Assembly (NCBI GenBank): GCA_963711005.1
Contig: CAVQCJ010000002.1
Span: 1,905,046 to 1,969,045 of the forward strand
Source: CAVQCJ01 sp963711005
GTDB lineage: Bacteria; Actinomycetota; Actinomycetes; Prado026
Length of the DNA: 64,000 bases
Direction: 5' to 3'
Shown: one piece after another, positions 29,300-39,847 of the stretch
Layout of the letters: each line of letters opens with the position of its first letter
Position numbering within the stretch: position 1 is the stretch's first letter
Made by a program: the position numbers and the translations under genes
Notes under the pieces: model-generated
Told to the model about the DNA's origin: nothing
Databases searched by the model: none
Seen by the model: only the letters and a program-made list of their open reading frames with translations

Positions 29300-30696
29300 G
29301 TGTCGGACCGGTTGAGCGCACTGGACGTCTCCTTCCTCTACCTGGAGGAGGAGACGACCCCCATGCACGTCGGCGGGGTGTCGATCTTCGAGGTGCCCGC
29401 GGACGGGTTCGACTACGACCGCCTGGTGCAGCACATCCGCCGGCGGATCGCGTTCGTCCCCCGGTACCGGCAGCGGGTCCGCTGGGTTCCGGGCCACATC
29501 GCCAGCCCGGTCTGGGTGGACGACGAGAACTTCGACGTGACGTACCACGTGCGCCGGTCGGCGCTGCCCAAGCCGGGCACGGACGCGCAGCTGCGCGACC
29601 TGGCCGCCCGCATCTTCAGCCGACCGCTGGACCGCGGACCGGCCGCTGTGGGAGCTGTACCTGGTCGAGGGCCTGTCCGGCGGGCGGTTCGCGCTGCTGA
29701 CCAAGACGCACCACGCGATGGTCGACGGGGTGAGCGCCGTCGACATCGGGCAGGTGCTCCTCGACGTCTCGCCGCAGCCGCGGGACACGCCCTCGGACAC
29801 CTGGCGCCCGGCGTCCGAGCCGTCCGGTCTGGAGCTGGTCGCCGGCGCGTTCGCCGACCTGGTCCGGTGGCCGCCGGCGGCCCTGGACGCGGTGCGCGCC
29901 GGTCTGGGCGACGTGCGCCGGACGTCGATGCGGCTCCTCGGCGCGACCGGCGGGCTGGTCGCGATGGCGCGCACGGTGTCCCGGTCCGCGCCGGGCAGCC
30001 CGCTCAACGCCGAGATCGGCTCGGCCCGCCGCTACGCCACCGCTGACACCGAGCTCGACGACTACAAGGCGATCCGCAAGGCGCACGGCGGCACGGTCAA
30101 CGACGTCGTCCTCGCCGTCGTCGCCGGCGGGCTGCGCACCTGGCTGATGACCCGCGGCGAGTCGGTCGTCGCCCAGCTCGGAGGTGCGCGCGATGGTGCC
30201 GGTGAGCGTGCGCGGCACCGAGAGAGCAGGGCGCGCTCGGGAACCGGGTCTCGTCCTACCTCGTCGACCTGCCGGTCGGCGAGGCCGAACCCGGTCATGC
30301 GGCTGCACCAGATCTCGTACGCGATGGCCGCGCACAAGGAGACCGGCCAGGCCGTGGGCGCCGACGCGATCGTCGGGCTGGCCGGCTTCGCGCCGCCCAC
30401 GCTGCACGCGCTCGGCGCCCGGGTCGGCAGCGGGCTGTCCAAACGGATCTTCAACCTGGTCGTCACGAACGTCCCGGGCCCGCAGTTCCCGCTGTACGCC
30501 GCGGGGGCGCGGCTGCTCGCCGCGTACCCGGTGGTCCCGCTGGCCAAGGGGCAGGCGGTCAGCATCGGGCCTGACCTCGTACGACGGCGGCGTGTACTTC
30601 GGCCTGAACGCCGACCGGGACGCCATGCCGGACGTCGACGTGCTCGCCCAGTGCTTCGTCGACGCTCTCGCCGAGCTCCGGGACACCGTCCGGTGA
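29300..30696 (+). CDS. WS/DGAT-type acyltransferase (five apparent frameshifts)
   Basis: A wax ester synthase/diacylglycerol acyltransferase of about 463 residues once the breaks are closed. N-terminus MSDRLSALDVSFLYLEEETT, the catalytic HHxxxDG as THHAMVDGVS near residue 137, the mid-protein NDVVLAVVAGGLR, and the C-terminal VTNVPGPQFPLY and TSYDGGVYFGLNAD blocks are all there. Each of five breaks (about 29636, 30184, 30214, 30293 and 30571) needs one base removed. The enzymes esterify acyl-CoA to diacylglycerol or fatty alcohols for storage lipids. A patatin-like lipase gene follows at 43 bases, which fits lipid storage and mobilisation. Confidence 0.87.
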
Positions 30697-30739
30697 CGTT
30701 CGGCGGGTGCTGCCGCCTCCGAGCGGGTACAACTGAGTG

Positions 30740-31714
30740 ATGGAACAGCGCAGGCGGGGGTTGGTGCTCGGCGCCGGCGGCGTCCTGGGCGCCGCCTGGA
30801 CGATCGGCGCCATGGCCGCGCTGGAGGAGGCCGAGGGGTTCGAGGTCGGCGGCTGCGACTACATCGTCGGGACGTCCGCCGGGTCGGTGCTGGCGGCGCT
30901 GGTCGGCGCCGGCGTCAAGGCGGCGGACCTGCTCGACGACCAGCGCGGGCGCGCGGTCCGGCAGGGTCCGCTCGCCGGCTACACCTACGACCACGACCGC
31001 GCCACCGGCGGCGCGCTGCCGAGCGTCCCGCGGCCGCGGATGGGCTCGACGAAGCTGCTCATGCGGGCGGTCCGGCACCCGCGGTCGGTGACGCCGCTGG
31101 CCGCAGCGTCGTCGCTGCTGCCGACGGGGCGCGGCAGCCTGTGGACGGTCCGGCACCTGGTCGACGCGATCAACCCGATCGGGCAGTGGTCGCCGCACCC
31201 GGGCGTCTGGGTGGTCGCGATGGACTACGACAGCGGTCGCCGGGTGGCGTTCGGCCGGCCGGGGGAGCCGGAGGCCGAGCTGGCCGAGGCGGTGCTCGCG
31301 TCCTGCTCGATCCCGGCCTGGTACGCGCCGGTCACCATCGGCGGCCGCCGCTACATCGACGGCGGCACCTGCTCGCCCACCTCACTGGACCTGCTCGCCG
31401 ACCTGGGCCTGGACGAGGTGTTCGTGCTCGCGCCGATGTGCTCGTTCGACTACGACGAGCCGGCTTCGGTCGGCGCCCGGGTGGAGCGCTCGTTCCGCCG
31501 CACGGTCACCCGGCGGATGGTGCGCGAGGCCGGTCGGGTCCGCGCCGGCGGCACGCAGGTGACGCTGCTCGGCCCCGGCCGCGAGGACCTGGAGGCGATC
31601 GGGGCGAACCTCATGGACCCCAGCCGCCGGCAGGCCGTCATCGAGACGTCGCTGCGAACCTCCGCGGAGGCGCTGCAGCGGGCCCGCGACGACGAGATGT
31701 CCTGGACGGCCTGA
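30740..31714 (+). CDS. Patatin-like phospholipase
   Basis: 324 residues. The glycine-rich oxyanion loop GAGGVLGAAW (11-20), nucleophile S46 in GTSAGS and catalytic D207 in YIDGGTCSP give the Ser-Asp dyad of patatin-like lipases. No signal peptide, so it acts in the cytoplasm or at the inner membrane face. It follows the acyltransferase gene closely and its stop overlaps the next start (TGATG). Patatin homologues in actinobacteria hydrolyse phospholipids or triacylglycerol. Confidence 0.88.
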   Translation: MEQRRRGLVLGAGGVLGAAWTIGAMAALEEAEGFEVGGCDYIVGTSAGSVLAALVGAGVKAADLLDDQRGRAVRQGPLAGYTYDHDRATGGALPSVPRPRMGSTKLLMRAVRHPRSVTPLAAASSLLPTGRGSLWTVRHLVDAINPIGQWSPHPGVWVVAMDYDSGRRVAFGRPGEPEAELAEAVLASCSIPAWYAPVTIGGRRYIDGGTCSPTSLDLLADLGLDEVFVLAPMCSFDYDEPASVGARVERSFRRTVTRRMVREAGRVRAGGTQVTLLGPGREDLEAIGANLMDPSRRQAVIETSLRTSAEALQRARDDEMSWTA

Positions 31715-32232
31715 TGCGGGTGTACGCCCCCGCGACCCGAGCCGACCTGCACCGGCTGCACCGCGACGGGTCCTGGCCACCACCGGCCGCAGCGTTCGCC
31801 GTCACCGGAGCTCTGCGCGGGTGGGTGAGCGCGGACGGTCCGGTCGACGACGAGGAGCTCGAGCTGGCGGCGCTGTCCGAGGCCGCCCGGCACGCGCTCG
31901 CGCTGCTCGGTCCCGCGGTCGGCCCGGCCGACGCGGTCCGGGTGGTGGTCGCGCTGGACCTGCCGGCGACCGAGGTCGAGATCGACGACGAAGGGCCCGA
32001 CGACCCGCCAGGGCGGGTCCGGTTGCCGGCCGTCGCCGTACCGGTCGGCCGGGTCGCCGCTCTGCACGTGGACGAGCCCGCGGCCGCGAAGGCCGTGGTC
32101 GCCGCGGCTGTGGCGCTGGCGGCCGCGGAGGCCGGGGACGCCGAGGCCGAGGCGGTCGTCGCCAGGCTCGACGACCACGACCTGCTCTGGTACGACCCCG
32201 CCGAGCTGGCCGCACTGACCGGCGCCCCCTGA
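31714..32232 (+). CDS. DUF6912-like hypothetical protein
   Basis: 172 residues starting MRVYAPATRADLHRLHRDGS, which I associate with the DUF6912 family. Alternating Asp/Glu and Ala/Val give no catalytic motif I can name. The ATG overlaps the patatin stop, so it is co-translated with the lipase. The C-terminal half (AKAVVAAAVALAAAEAGDAE ... DDHDLLWYDPAEL) is Ala-rich helical. Function unknown. Confidence 0.72.
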   Translation: MRVYAPATRADLHRLHRDGSWPPPAAAFAVTGALRGWVSADGPVDDEELELAALSEAARHALALLGPAVGPADAVRVVVALDLPATEVEIDDEGPDDPPGRVRLPAVAVPVGRVAALHVDEPAAAKAVVAAAVALAAAEAGDAEAEAVVARLDDHDLLWYDPAELAALTGAP

Positions 32233-32256
32233 TCCCGGGCGGGGAGGAGTGCCACG

Positions 32257-33935
32257 ATGGGCAGCATGGACGCAGTGACGCAGGTTCCGGTCCCGGTCAA
32301 CGAGCCGGTGCAGCAGTACGCACCTGGCAGCGCCGCCCGGTCCGGGCTCGAGGCGGCCCTCGCCGACCTCGCCGGGCAGCGCTTCGAGCTGACCTGCTCG
32401 ATCGGCGGCAAGCGGGCCCTGGCCGGCGGTGCGCCGTTCGACGTCGTGCAGCCGCACGCCCGCCACCACGTGCTGGGTACCGGCGCCACGGCGACCCACG
32501 ACGACGCGGCGGCCGCCGTGGCCGCGGCCCGCGCCGCCGCTCCGGGCTGGCGCTCGCTGTCGTTCGACGACCGAGCCGCGGTCTTCCTCAAGGCCGCCGA
32601 CCTGCTGGCCGGACCGTGGCGCAACCGGCTCAACGCCGCGACCATGCTCGGCCAGTCGAAGACAGCCATCCAGGCCGAGATCGACGCGGCCTGCGAGCTG
32701 ATCGACTTCTGGCGGTTCAACGTCGCGTTCGCGCGCCAGATCCTCGCCGAGCAGCCGGTCTCCGGGCCAGGCGTCTGGAACCGGGTCGACCACCGACCGC
32801 TCGAGGGGTTCGTCTACGCGGTGACCCCGTTCAACTTCACCGCGATCGCCGGCAACCTGCCGACGGCACCAGCGCTGATGGGCAACACCGTCGTCTGGAA
32901 GCCCGCCCACAGCCAGCAGCTGGCGGCGCACCTGCTCGCGGACCTGCTCGAGGAGGCCGGACTGCCGCCGGGCGTGATCAACATGGTGACCGGGGACGGC
33001 ATCGTGGTGTCCGAGGTGGCGCTCGCCGACCCGGACCTGGCCGGGATCCACTTCACCGGCTCCACCCGGGTGTTCCAGCAGCTGTGGCGCACGGTCGGGG
33101 AGAACATCGCCTCGTACCGGTCCTACCCGCGCATCGTGGGGGAGACCGGCGGCAAGGACTTCGTCGTCGCGCACCCGAGCGCGGACCCCGACGTGCTGCG
33201 GACGGCGATGGTGCGCGGGGCGTTCGAGTACCAGGGCCAGAAGTGCTCGGCCGCATCGCGCGCCTACATCCCGCGCAGCCTGTGGTCCGGGCTGCGGGAC
33301 GACCTCGTGGCCGAGGTCGAGTCGCTGTCGATGGGACCGGTGACCGACCTGTCGAACTTCATGGGCGCCGTCATCGACGACCGCTCGTACGCGCGGCTCG
33401 CGCAGGCCCAGGACCGGGCCGCGCACTCGACCCTCGATCGAGGTCCTGGCCGGCGGGATGGCCGACGACACCGACGGCTGGTTCGTCCGCCCGACGCTGC
33501 TGCTCGGCAGCGACCCGGCCGACGAGATCTTCACGACCGAGTACTTCGGCCCGATCCTGTCCGTCTTCGTGTACGACGACGCGGACTACCACGCGATGCT
33601 CGCCCAGATGGAGTCGGTCTCGCCGTACGCGCTGACCGGGTCGATCCTCGCCCAGGACCGGGCGGCGGTCGGCCGAGGCGATGCAGCTGCTGCGGTTCGC
33701 GGCCGGGAACTTCTACGTGAACGACAAGCCGACCGGGGCCGTGGTCGGGCAGCAGCCGTTCGGCGGCGGGCGGGCGTCCGGGACGAACGACAAGGCGGGG
33801 TCCCCGCAGAACCTGCTGCGCTGGACGTCCACCCGGTCGATCAAGGAGACGTTCGTGCCGCCGGTCGTTGCGACCGGGGGGACCTACCACGGGTGGGGCA
33901 ACGTCGACCCGGACCGACGTACACGGCCGGTCTGA
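32257..33935 (+). CDS. pruA: L-glutamate gamma-semialdehyde dehydrogenase (two apparent frameshifts)
   Basis: An NAD-dependent aldehyde dehydrogenase oxidising glutamate semialdehyde (from proline) to glutamate. Start ATG 32257 has GGGGAGGAG seven bases upstream. Blocks seen: YAVTPFNFTAIAGNLPTAPA, VVWKPAHSQQ, IHFTGSTRVFQQLW, GETGGKDFVVAHPSAD, the catalytic Cys in EYQGQKCSAASRAY, EYFGPILSVFVY and PFGGGRASGTNDKAG. Two breaks, near 33432 and 33671, each need one base removed. The total, about 559 codons (558 residues), matches the 1-pyrroline-5-carboxylate dehydrogenase type. The usual partner proline dehydrogenase gene is not beside it. Product feeds the glutamate dehydrogenase encoded 1 kb on. 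Confidence 0.9.
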
Positions 33936-34022
33936 GGGATCTCCACCGGCAGGGAGGGTCTACGCGGGCCCTTCGTCGACGCTGCTCCGAGCCTGCCCGG
34001 ATCCACGCGGCTACGGACCGAT

Positions 34023-34493
34023 GTGGCACAAGATGGTGCCGTGACCACGCTCCCGGGGCGAGCCGTTCCCCTGGGGGTGGTCCGCCGTTGGATCCGTCGC
34101 CGCCCGGCCGACGTCGTCGACCTCTTCGTCTACGTGGTCGTCCTGAACCTGGTCATCGAGTACATCCCGGCCGTCATCAGCGAGAACTTCACCCTGACAC
34201 TGCTGACCGCCGCCCTGCTCAAGATCGCGCTCGAGCTGGTGGTCCTGGTCAAGAACAGGATCGTCAAGAGCTTCCACGCCGCGACGACGCGGCGCGGGAA
34301 GTCGGTGGCCGCGTTGCTGCTGTGGGTCGTCGCGGCCGGCAGCAAGGTTGTGGTGCTCGAGCTGGTCGACCTGGTGTTCGGTGACGCGGTGAGCCTGGGT
34401 GGCTTCCTGTCCGTGACCTTGCTGGTCGTAGCCCTCCTGCTGTCGCGAGCCGCAGTGCGGCGCCTCCTGTACGGCACGCCGGCCGAGGTCTGA
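34023..34493 (+). CDS. Small four-segment membrane protein
   Basis: 156 residues from GTG 34023, or 150 from GTG 34041. Four hydrophobic segments: LFVYVVVLNLVIEYIPAVIS, LLTAALLKIALELVVLV, AALLLWVVAAGSKVVVLELV and GFLSVTLLVVALLLSRAAV. Between segments 2 and 3 is a basic loop KNRIVKSFHAATTRRGKS. No named family. The intervening 90 bases to the dehydrogenase gene suggest an independent transcript. Confidence 0.7.
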   Translation: MAQDGAVTTLPGRAVPLGVVRRWIRRRPADVVDLFVYVVVLNLVIEYIPAVISENFTLTLLTAALLKIALELVVLVKNRIVKSFHAATTRRGKSVAALLLWVVAAGSKVVVLELVDLVFGDAVSLGGFLSVTLLVVALLLSRAAVRRLLYGTPAEV

Positions 34494-34508
34494 GCGCCGT
34501 CGTCGGCC

Positions 34509-34667
34509 TCACCCCCACATGGGCTGGGCGGCCGGCTGCTCCGCGGGCTTCGCCGGGTAGTCGATCCGCTCGACTCTGGCCACCAGGGCCGAGTGGTCGA
34601 GCACGCGCAGCAGCGCCTGTGTGTCCGTCGGCGACCACGTCGTGACCTCGATGATCACCGTGTCCAT
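34509..34667 (-). CDS. Small hypothetical protein (52 residues)
   Basis: A short leftward ORF starting MDTVIIEVTTWSPTDTQ and ending PAAQPMWG at TGA 34509-34511. A GGAGGGG ribosome binding site lies eight bases before the ATG, and the first 35 residues form a strand-helix-strand pattern (VIIEVTTWSP, TQALLRVLDHSALVARVERID) with a proline-rich tail. It is divergent from the glutamate dehydrogenase gene across about 210 bases. No family recognised. Confidence 0.6.
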   Translation of the reverse strand: MDTVIIEVTTWSPTDTQALLRVLDHSALVARVERIDYPAKPAEQPAAQPMWG

Positions 34668-34876
34668 GTCCTTGTCCCCTCCCGATTCACGCTCTCGGGC
34701 ATGGGACGGCGGCCTGCCACCGGTCTTACGCGGTGCCTCATGTGACGTCAGTCACACTTTCGGCCTATCAAGATCGACCGATCCGCCGGCACTGCCGATC
34801 GATGCCCGCTCGGTAGGCTCGGCCGGACAGCCGCACAACGGCGTGCGGTGGCACCCGGTGAAGAAGGCGATAACCC

Positions 34877-37800
34877 GTGAGCCCGAGCGTCGGCATCCCG
34901 TCCACGCGCCTGGAGGAGTCCAAGGCCGAGCTGATCGCCAGGGCCGTCGAGGTCGGGGACCGGGGCCGCGGCTCGGACGCCCAGGCCGACTCGATCTTCC
35001 TGCAGCGGTACTTCAAGCACGTCGCGCCGGAGGACATCGTCGGCCGGGACCCGGTCGACGTGTTCGGGGCGGCCCTGGCCAACCGCGAGCTCGCCCAGCA
35101 CCGGCCGCAGGGCCGGGCCAACGTCCGCGTCTACACCCCGACGGTCGACGAGCACGGCTGGGCGTCGGGGCACACCGTGGTCGAGGTGGTCACCGACGAC
35201 ATGCCGTTCCTGGTCGACTCGGTCACCAGCTGCCTCGGGCCGGCACGGCACCTCGATCCACCTGGTGATCCACCCGCAGCTCGCTGTGCGGCGGGACATC
35301 ACCGGCGAGCTGCTGGAGGTCCTGGGCGACAAGCCGGCGCACCCCGGCGGCGCGCATGTCGGTCCGGGCACCGGCTCCGAGGACGTCGTCATCGAGTCGT
35401 GGATGCACGTCGAGATCGACCGGGAGAGCGACGCGGCCGAGCTGGACCAGCTCACCGAGGCGCTGCGCCGGGTCCTGTCGGACGTCCGCGAGGCGGTCGA
35501 GGACTGGCCCAAGATGCGCGACGCCGCGCTGCGGTGCGCCGAGGAGATCGCCGCGCACCCCGCCGCCGCTGCCCGACGCGGAGGTCTCCGAGGCCTGGGA
35601 GCTGATGCGCTGGCTGGCCGACGACAAGTTCACGTTCCTGGGCTACCGCGAGTACGACCTGGTCCAGGGCGGCTCCGACGACAGCGCCGGCCGGACGATG
35701 GACTCGCTGGTGGCGCGGCCGGGCAGCGGGCTCGGGCATCCTGCGCTCGGACCAGCGCCGGTCGGTCTCGTTCGGCGCGCTGCCGGCCGAGGTGCGCAGC
35801 AAGATCCGCGAGCCGCGGATGCTCGTCCTCACCAAGGCGAACTCGCGCTCGACCGTGCACCGGCCGGCCTACCTGGACTACGTCGGGGTCAAGACGTTCG
35901 ACGCGGACGGCACCGTGACCGGCGAGCGCCGCTTCCTCGGGCTGTTCACCTCCTCGTCGTACAGCGACAGCGTGCTGCGCATCCCGGTGCTGCGGCGCAA
36001 GGCTCGCGAGGTCCTGGACGCGTCCGGCTTCGCGGCGGACAGCCACAGCGGCAAGGACCTGCTGCAGATCCTCGAGACGTACCCGCGCGACGAGCTGTTC
36101 CAGATCTCGGTGCCCGAGCTGCTCGAGACCGTGCTGTCGGTGATGCACCTGCAGGAGCGCCGGCAGACCCGGCTGTTCCTGCGCAAGGACGACTACGGCC
36201 GGTTCATGTCCTGCCTGGTCTACCTGCCGCGGGACCGCTACACGACCGACGTCCGGCTGGACATGGAGCGGATCCTGCGCGAGGCGCTGCACGGGGAGAC
36301 CGTCGACTACACCGCGCGGGTGTCGGAGTCGGTGCTGGCCCGGCTGCACTTCGTCGTCCGGGTGCCCAAGGGCGAGGTCGTCCGCGACGTCGACCCGGAC
36401 GAGCTCGAGGCCAGGCTGGTCGAGGCGACCCGGTCCTGGGCGGACGACTTCGAGGAGGCCCTGGTCGACCAGTGCGGCGAGGAGGCCGCGGTCGACCTGC
36501 TGCACGCCTACGGCGACGCGTTCCCCGAGGCGTACAAGGAGGACTTCCCGGCCCGGACGGCGGTGGCCGACCTCAAGCAGCTGGAGGCGCTGTCGCCGGG
36601 GACGACGGCGCTGAACCTCTACGTGCCGCTCGGCGCCGGGCCGGGCGAGCGGCGGTTCAAGATCTACTGCTCGGGCTCGCCGCTGTCGCTGTCGCGGGTG
36701 CTGCCGGTGCTGCAACGGATGGGCGTCGAGGTCGTCGACGAGCGGCCGTACGAGGTCGAGCGGCCCGGGCACGAGCCGGCCTGGGTCTACGACTTCGGCC
36801 TGCGCTTCGAGGGGACCTCGGACGGCGCGGACGTGAAGGGCCGCTTCCAGGAGGCGTTCGCCGCGACCTGGGCGGGCGAGGCCGAGTCGGACGGCTTCAA
36901 CGCGCTCGTGCTGCGGGCCGGGCTGACCTGGCGGCAGGCCATGGTGCTGCGCGCGTACGCGAAGTACCTGCGGCAGGCCGGGCTCGACCTTCAGCCAGGA
37001 GTACCTCGAGCAGTCGCTCGCTACCTACGTCCCGGTGACGCGGCTGCTGGTGCGGCTGTTCGAGGCCACGCTCGACCCCGACCTGCCCGGCGGCGCCGAG
37101 GACCGCGAGGAGATCGTCGGCGCGCTGGTCGAGGAGGTCACCGGCGCGCTCGACGACGTGGCCAGCCTCGACCAGGACCGGATCCTGCGCTCCTACCTCG
37201 CGCTGATCCGGGCGACGCTGCGCACCAACTACTTCCAGCCCGGCCCGGACGGCGCGCCGCACCCGCCGTACCTGTCGTTCAAGCTCGACCCGCAGCGGCT
37301 GCCCGAGCTGCCCGCGCCGCGGCCGAAGTACGAGATCTGGGTGTACTCGCCGCAGGTCGAGGGCGTGCACCTGCGCTTCGGCGCCGTCGCCCGCGGCGGC
37401 CTGCGCTGGTCGGACCGGCGCGAGGACTTCCGCACCGAGATCCTCGGCCTGGTCAAGGCGCAGGCGGTCAAGAACGCGGTGATCGTGCCGGTCGGCGCGA
37501 AGGGCGGCTTCGTCGTCAAGAGCGCGACCGCCGACCCGTCCGACCGGGAGGCGGTGCTCGCCGAGGGCATCGACCTGCTACCGGACGTTCATCTCCGCGC
37601 TGCTCGACATCACCGACAACCTGGTCGACGGCGCGGTCGTGCCGCCGCCGCGACGTGGTCCGGCACGACGGCGACGACCCGTACCTCGTGGTCGCGGCCG
37701 ACAAGGGCACGGCGACGTTCTCCGACATCGCCAACGCGGTCGTCGACGGCGTACGGCTTCTGGCTCGGCGACGCGTTCGCCTCCGGCGGGTCCGCCGGGC

Positions 37801-39814
37801 TACGACCACAAGGCGATGGGCATCACCGCCACGCGGCGCCTGGGAGTCGGTCAAGCGGCACTTCCGCGAGCTGGGGCACGACACGCAGACCGAGGACTTC
37901 ACCGTCGTCGGCGTCGGCGACATGTCCGGCGACGTGTTCGGCAACGGCATGCTGCTCTCCGAGCACATCCGGCTGCTGGCCGCCTTCGACCACCGGCACA
38001 TCTTCCTCGACCCCGACGCCGGACCCGGCCGCGTCGTTCGCGGAGCGGCGCCGGCTGTTCGACCTGCCGCGCTCGTCCTGGGACGACTACGACCACGCGC
38101 TGATCTCGGCCGGCGGCGGGATCTACCCGCGGTCGGCCAAGTCGGTCCCGGTGAGCCCGCAGGTCCGCGCGGCGCTCGGCATCGCCGACGGCGTCAACCA
38201 GCTGACCCCGGCCGAGCTGATGAAGGCGATCCTCGCGGCACCGGTCGACCTGCTCTGGAACGGCGGCATCGGCACGTACGTGAAGGCGTCGACGCGAGTC
38301 CAACGCCGAGGTCGGCGACAAGGCCAACGACGCGATCCGGATCGACGGCTGCGACCTGCGCGCCGGGTGGTCGGCGAGGGCGGCAACCTCGGCTTCACCC
38401 AGCGCGGCCGGATCGAGGCCGCCGAGCGCGGCGTCCGGCTCAACACCGACGCCATCGACAACTCGGCCGGGGTCGACACCTCCGACCACGAGGTCAACAT
38501 CAAGATCCTGCTCGACCAGGTCGTGCGCGCCGGCGACCTCACGCCCAAGCAGCGCAACGACCTGCTCGCGACGATGACCGACGACGTCGCCGCGCACGTC
38601 CTGCGCGACAACTACGAGCAGAACGTCCTGCTCGGCAACGCCCGGGTCCAGTCGCACTCGATGCTGCCGGTGCACCAGCGGCTGATCCGCGACCTCGAGC
38701 AGCGCGGCGAGCTCGACCGCGCGCTGGAGTTCCTGCCGACCGACAGCGAGATCGACGCCCGGTTCGCCGCCGGGCTGGGGCTGACGTCGCCGGAGTTCTC
38801 GGTGCTGGTCGCGTACTCGAAGATGACCCTCAAGCGCGAGCTGCTCGCCACCGGCCTGCCCGACGAGCCGTACTTCCGCTCGGTCGCGCGGCGGTACTTC
38901 CCGCCGCCGGTCGTGCAGCGGTACGGCGACCGGATCGACGCGCACCCGCTGCGTCGCGAGATCGTCACCACCGGCGTCGTGAACGACCTGGTCAACCGCG
39001 CCGGCATCACGTTCGTCTTCCGGGCGACCGAGGAGAGCGGCGGCACCCCGGTCGAGGTGGCTCGGGCGCTGCGCCGTCGTCCGCGAGGTGTTCGACCTGC
39101 CCGACTTCTGGGCCCGGGTCGAGGTGCTGGACAACCAGGTGCCCACCCGGCGCCCAGACCGAGCTCTACCTGGAGTGCCGCCGGTTGCTCGACCGGGCGA
39201 CCCGGTGGCTGCTGCAGTCGCGCCGCCAGCTGCTCGACGTCGAGGCCGAGATCGAGCACTTCGGCGCCGTCGCTTCGCTCAAGCACCGGATCCCGCAGAT
39301 GCTCCGCGGGGCGGAGGCCGAACGGCTCGCCCGGCGCTCCGCCGAGCTGGTCGCGCTGGGCGCGCCGGACGAGCTGGCGCTGGAGACGGCGTCGATGCTG
39401 GACGCCTTCTCGCTGCTCGACGTCGTGCAGCTCGCACGCGCGTCGGGCGAGCCGCCCGAGCAGGTCGGCGACCTGTACTTCGCGCTGTCCGAGCAGTTCG
39501 AGGTGGACCGGATGCTGGGCCGGATCACGGCGCTGCCGCGCGACGACCGGTGGGCCGCCCTGGCCCGGATGGCGCTGCGCTACGACCTGTACGGGGCGCT
39601 GGCCGGACTCACCCGCAACGTGCTGGCAGCCACCCCCGGGACCGCCGACCCGGACGAGCGGATCGCCGTCTGGCAGCAGGAGAACGCCGAGGGTCTGGCG
39701 CGGGCCCGGGCGACACTGCAGGAGATCGCGACGGCCGAGGCGTTCGACCTGGCGACGCTGTCGGTCGCGATGCGCGTCATCCGTACGCTCGTGCCGTCCG
39801 GCAGCTCCGCATAG
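34877..39814 (+). CDS. gdh: Large NAD-specific glutamate dehydrogenase (about 14 apparent frameshifts)
   Basis: The 180-kDa type NAD-glutamate dehydrogenase (as Rv2476c), about 1,640 residues. N-terminal regulatory part: FLQRYFKHVAPEDIVGRDPV, VVTDDMPFLVDSVT, FTFLGYREYDLVQGG. Catalytic part: RFGAVARGGLRWSDRREDFR, VKNAVIVPVGAKGGFVVK, VVGVGDMSGDVFGNGMLL, WNGGIGTYVKAS, VGEGGNLGFTQRGRIEAAER. About 13 breaks need one base removed (about 35238, 35568, 35738, 36988, 37577, 37645, 37750, 37799, 37828, 38026, 38289, 39075, 39150) and one near 38372 needs one added. All blocks are in order, so I read it as one gene. It converts glutamate to 2-oxoglutarate and ammonium. Confidence 0.93.
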
Positions 39815-39815
39815 C

Positions 39816-39843
39816 CCGGCCGGCCGGCCGGCCGGCCGGCCGG
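39816..39843. repeat. (CCGG)7 repeat after glutamate dehydrogenase
   Basis: Seven consecutive CCGG units directly follow the TAG stop of the glutamate dehydrogenase gene and end four bases before the stop of the convergent aldo/keto reductase gene. The array is self-complementary and could fold into a hairpin serving both convergent transcripts, but there is no T-tract. It may be prone to slippage. Confidence 0.95.
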
Positions 39844-39847
39844 TCTG

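Noticed and set aside
29300..39160. Programmed +1 frameshifting as an explanation of the breaks
   Set aside because: There are too many sites, no shared slippery sequence, and the breaks occur in unrelated genes; error is simpler.
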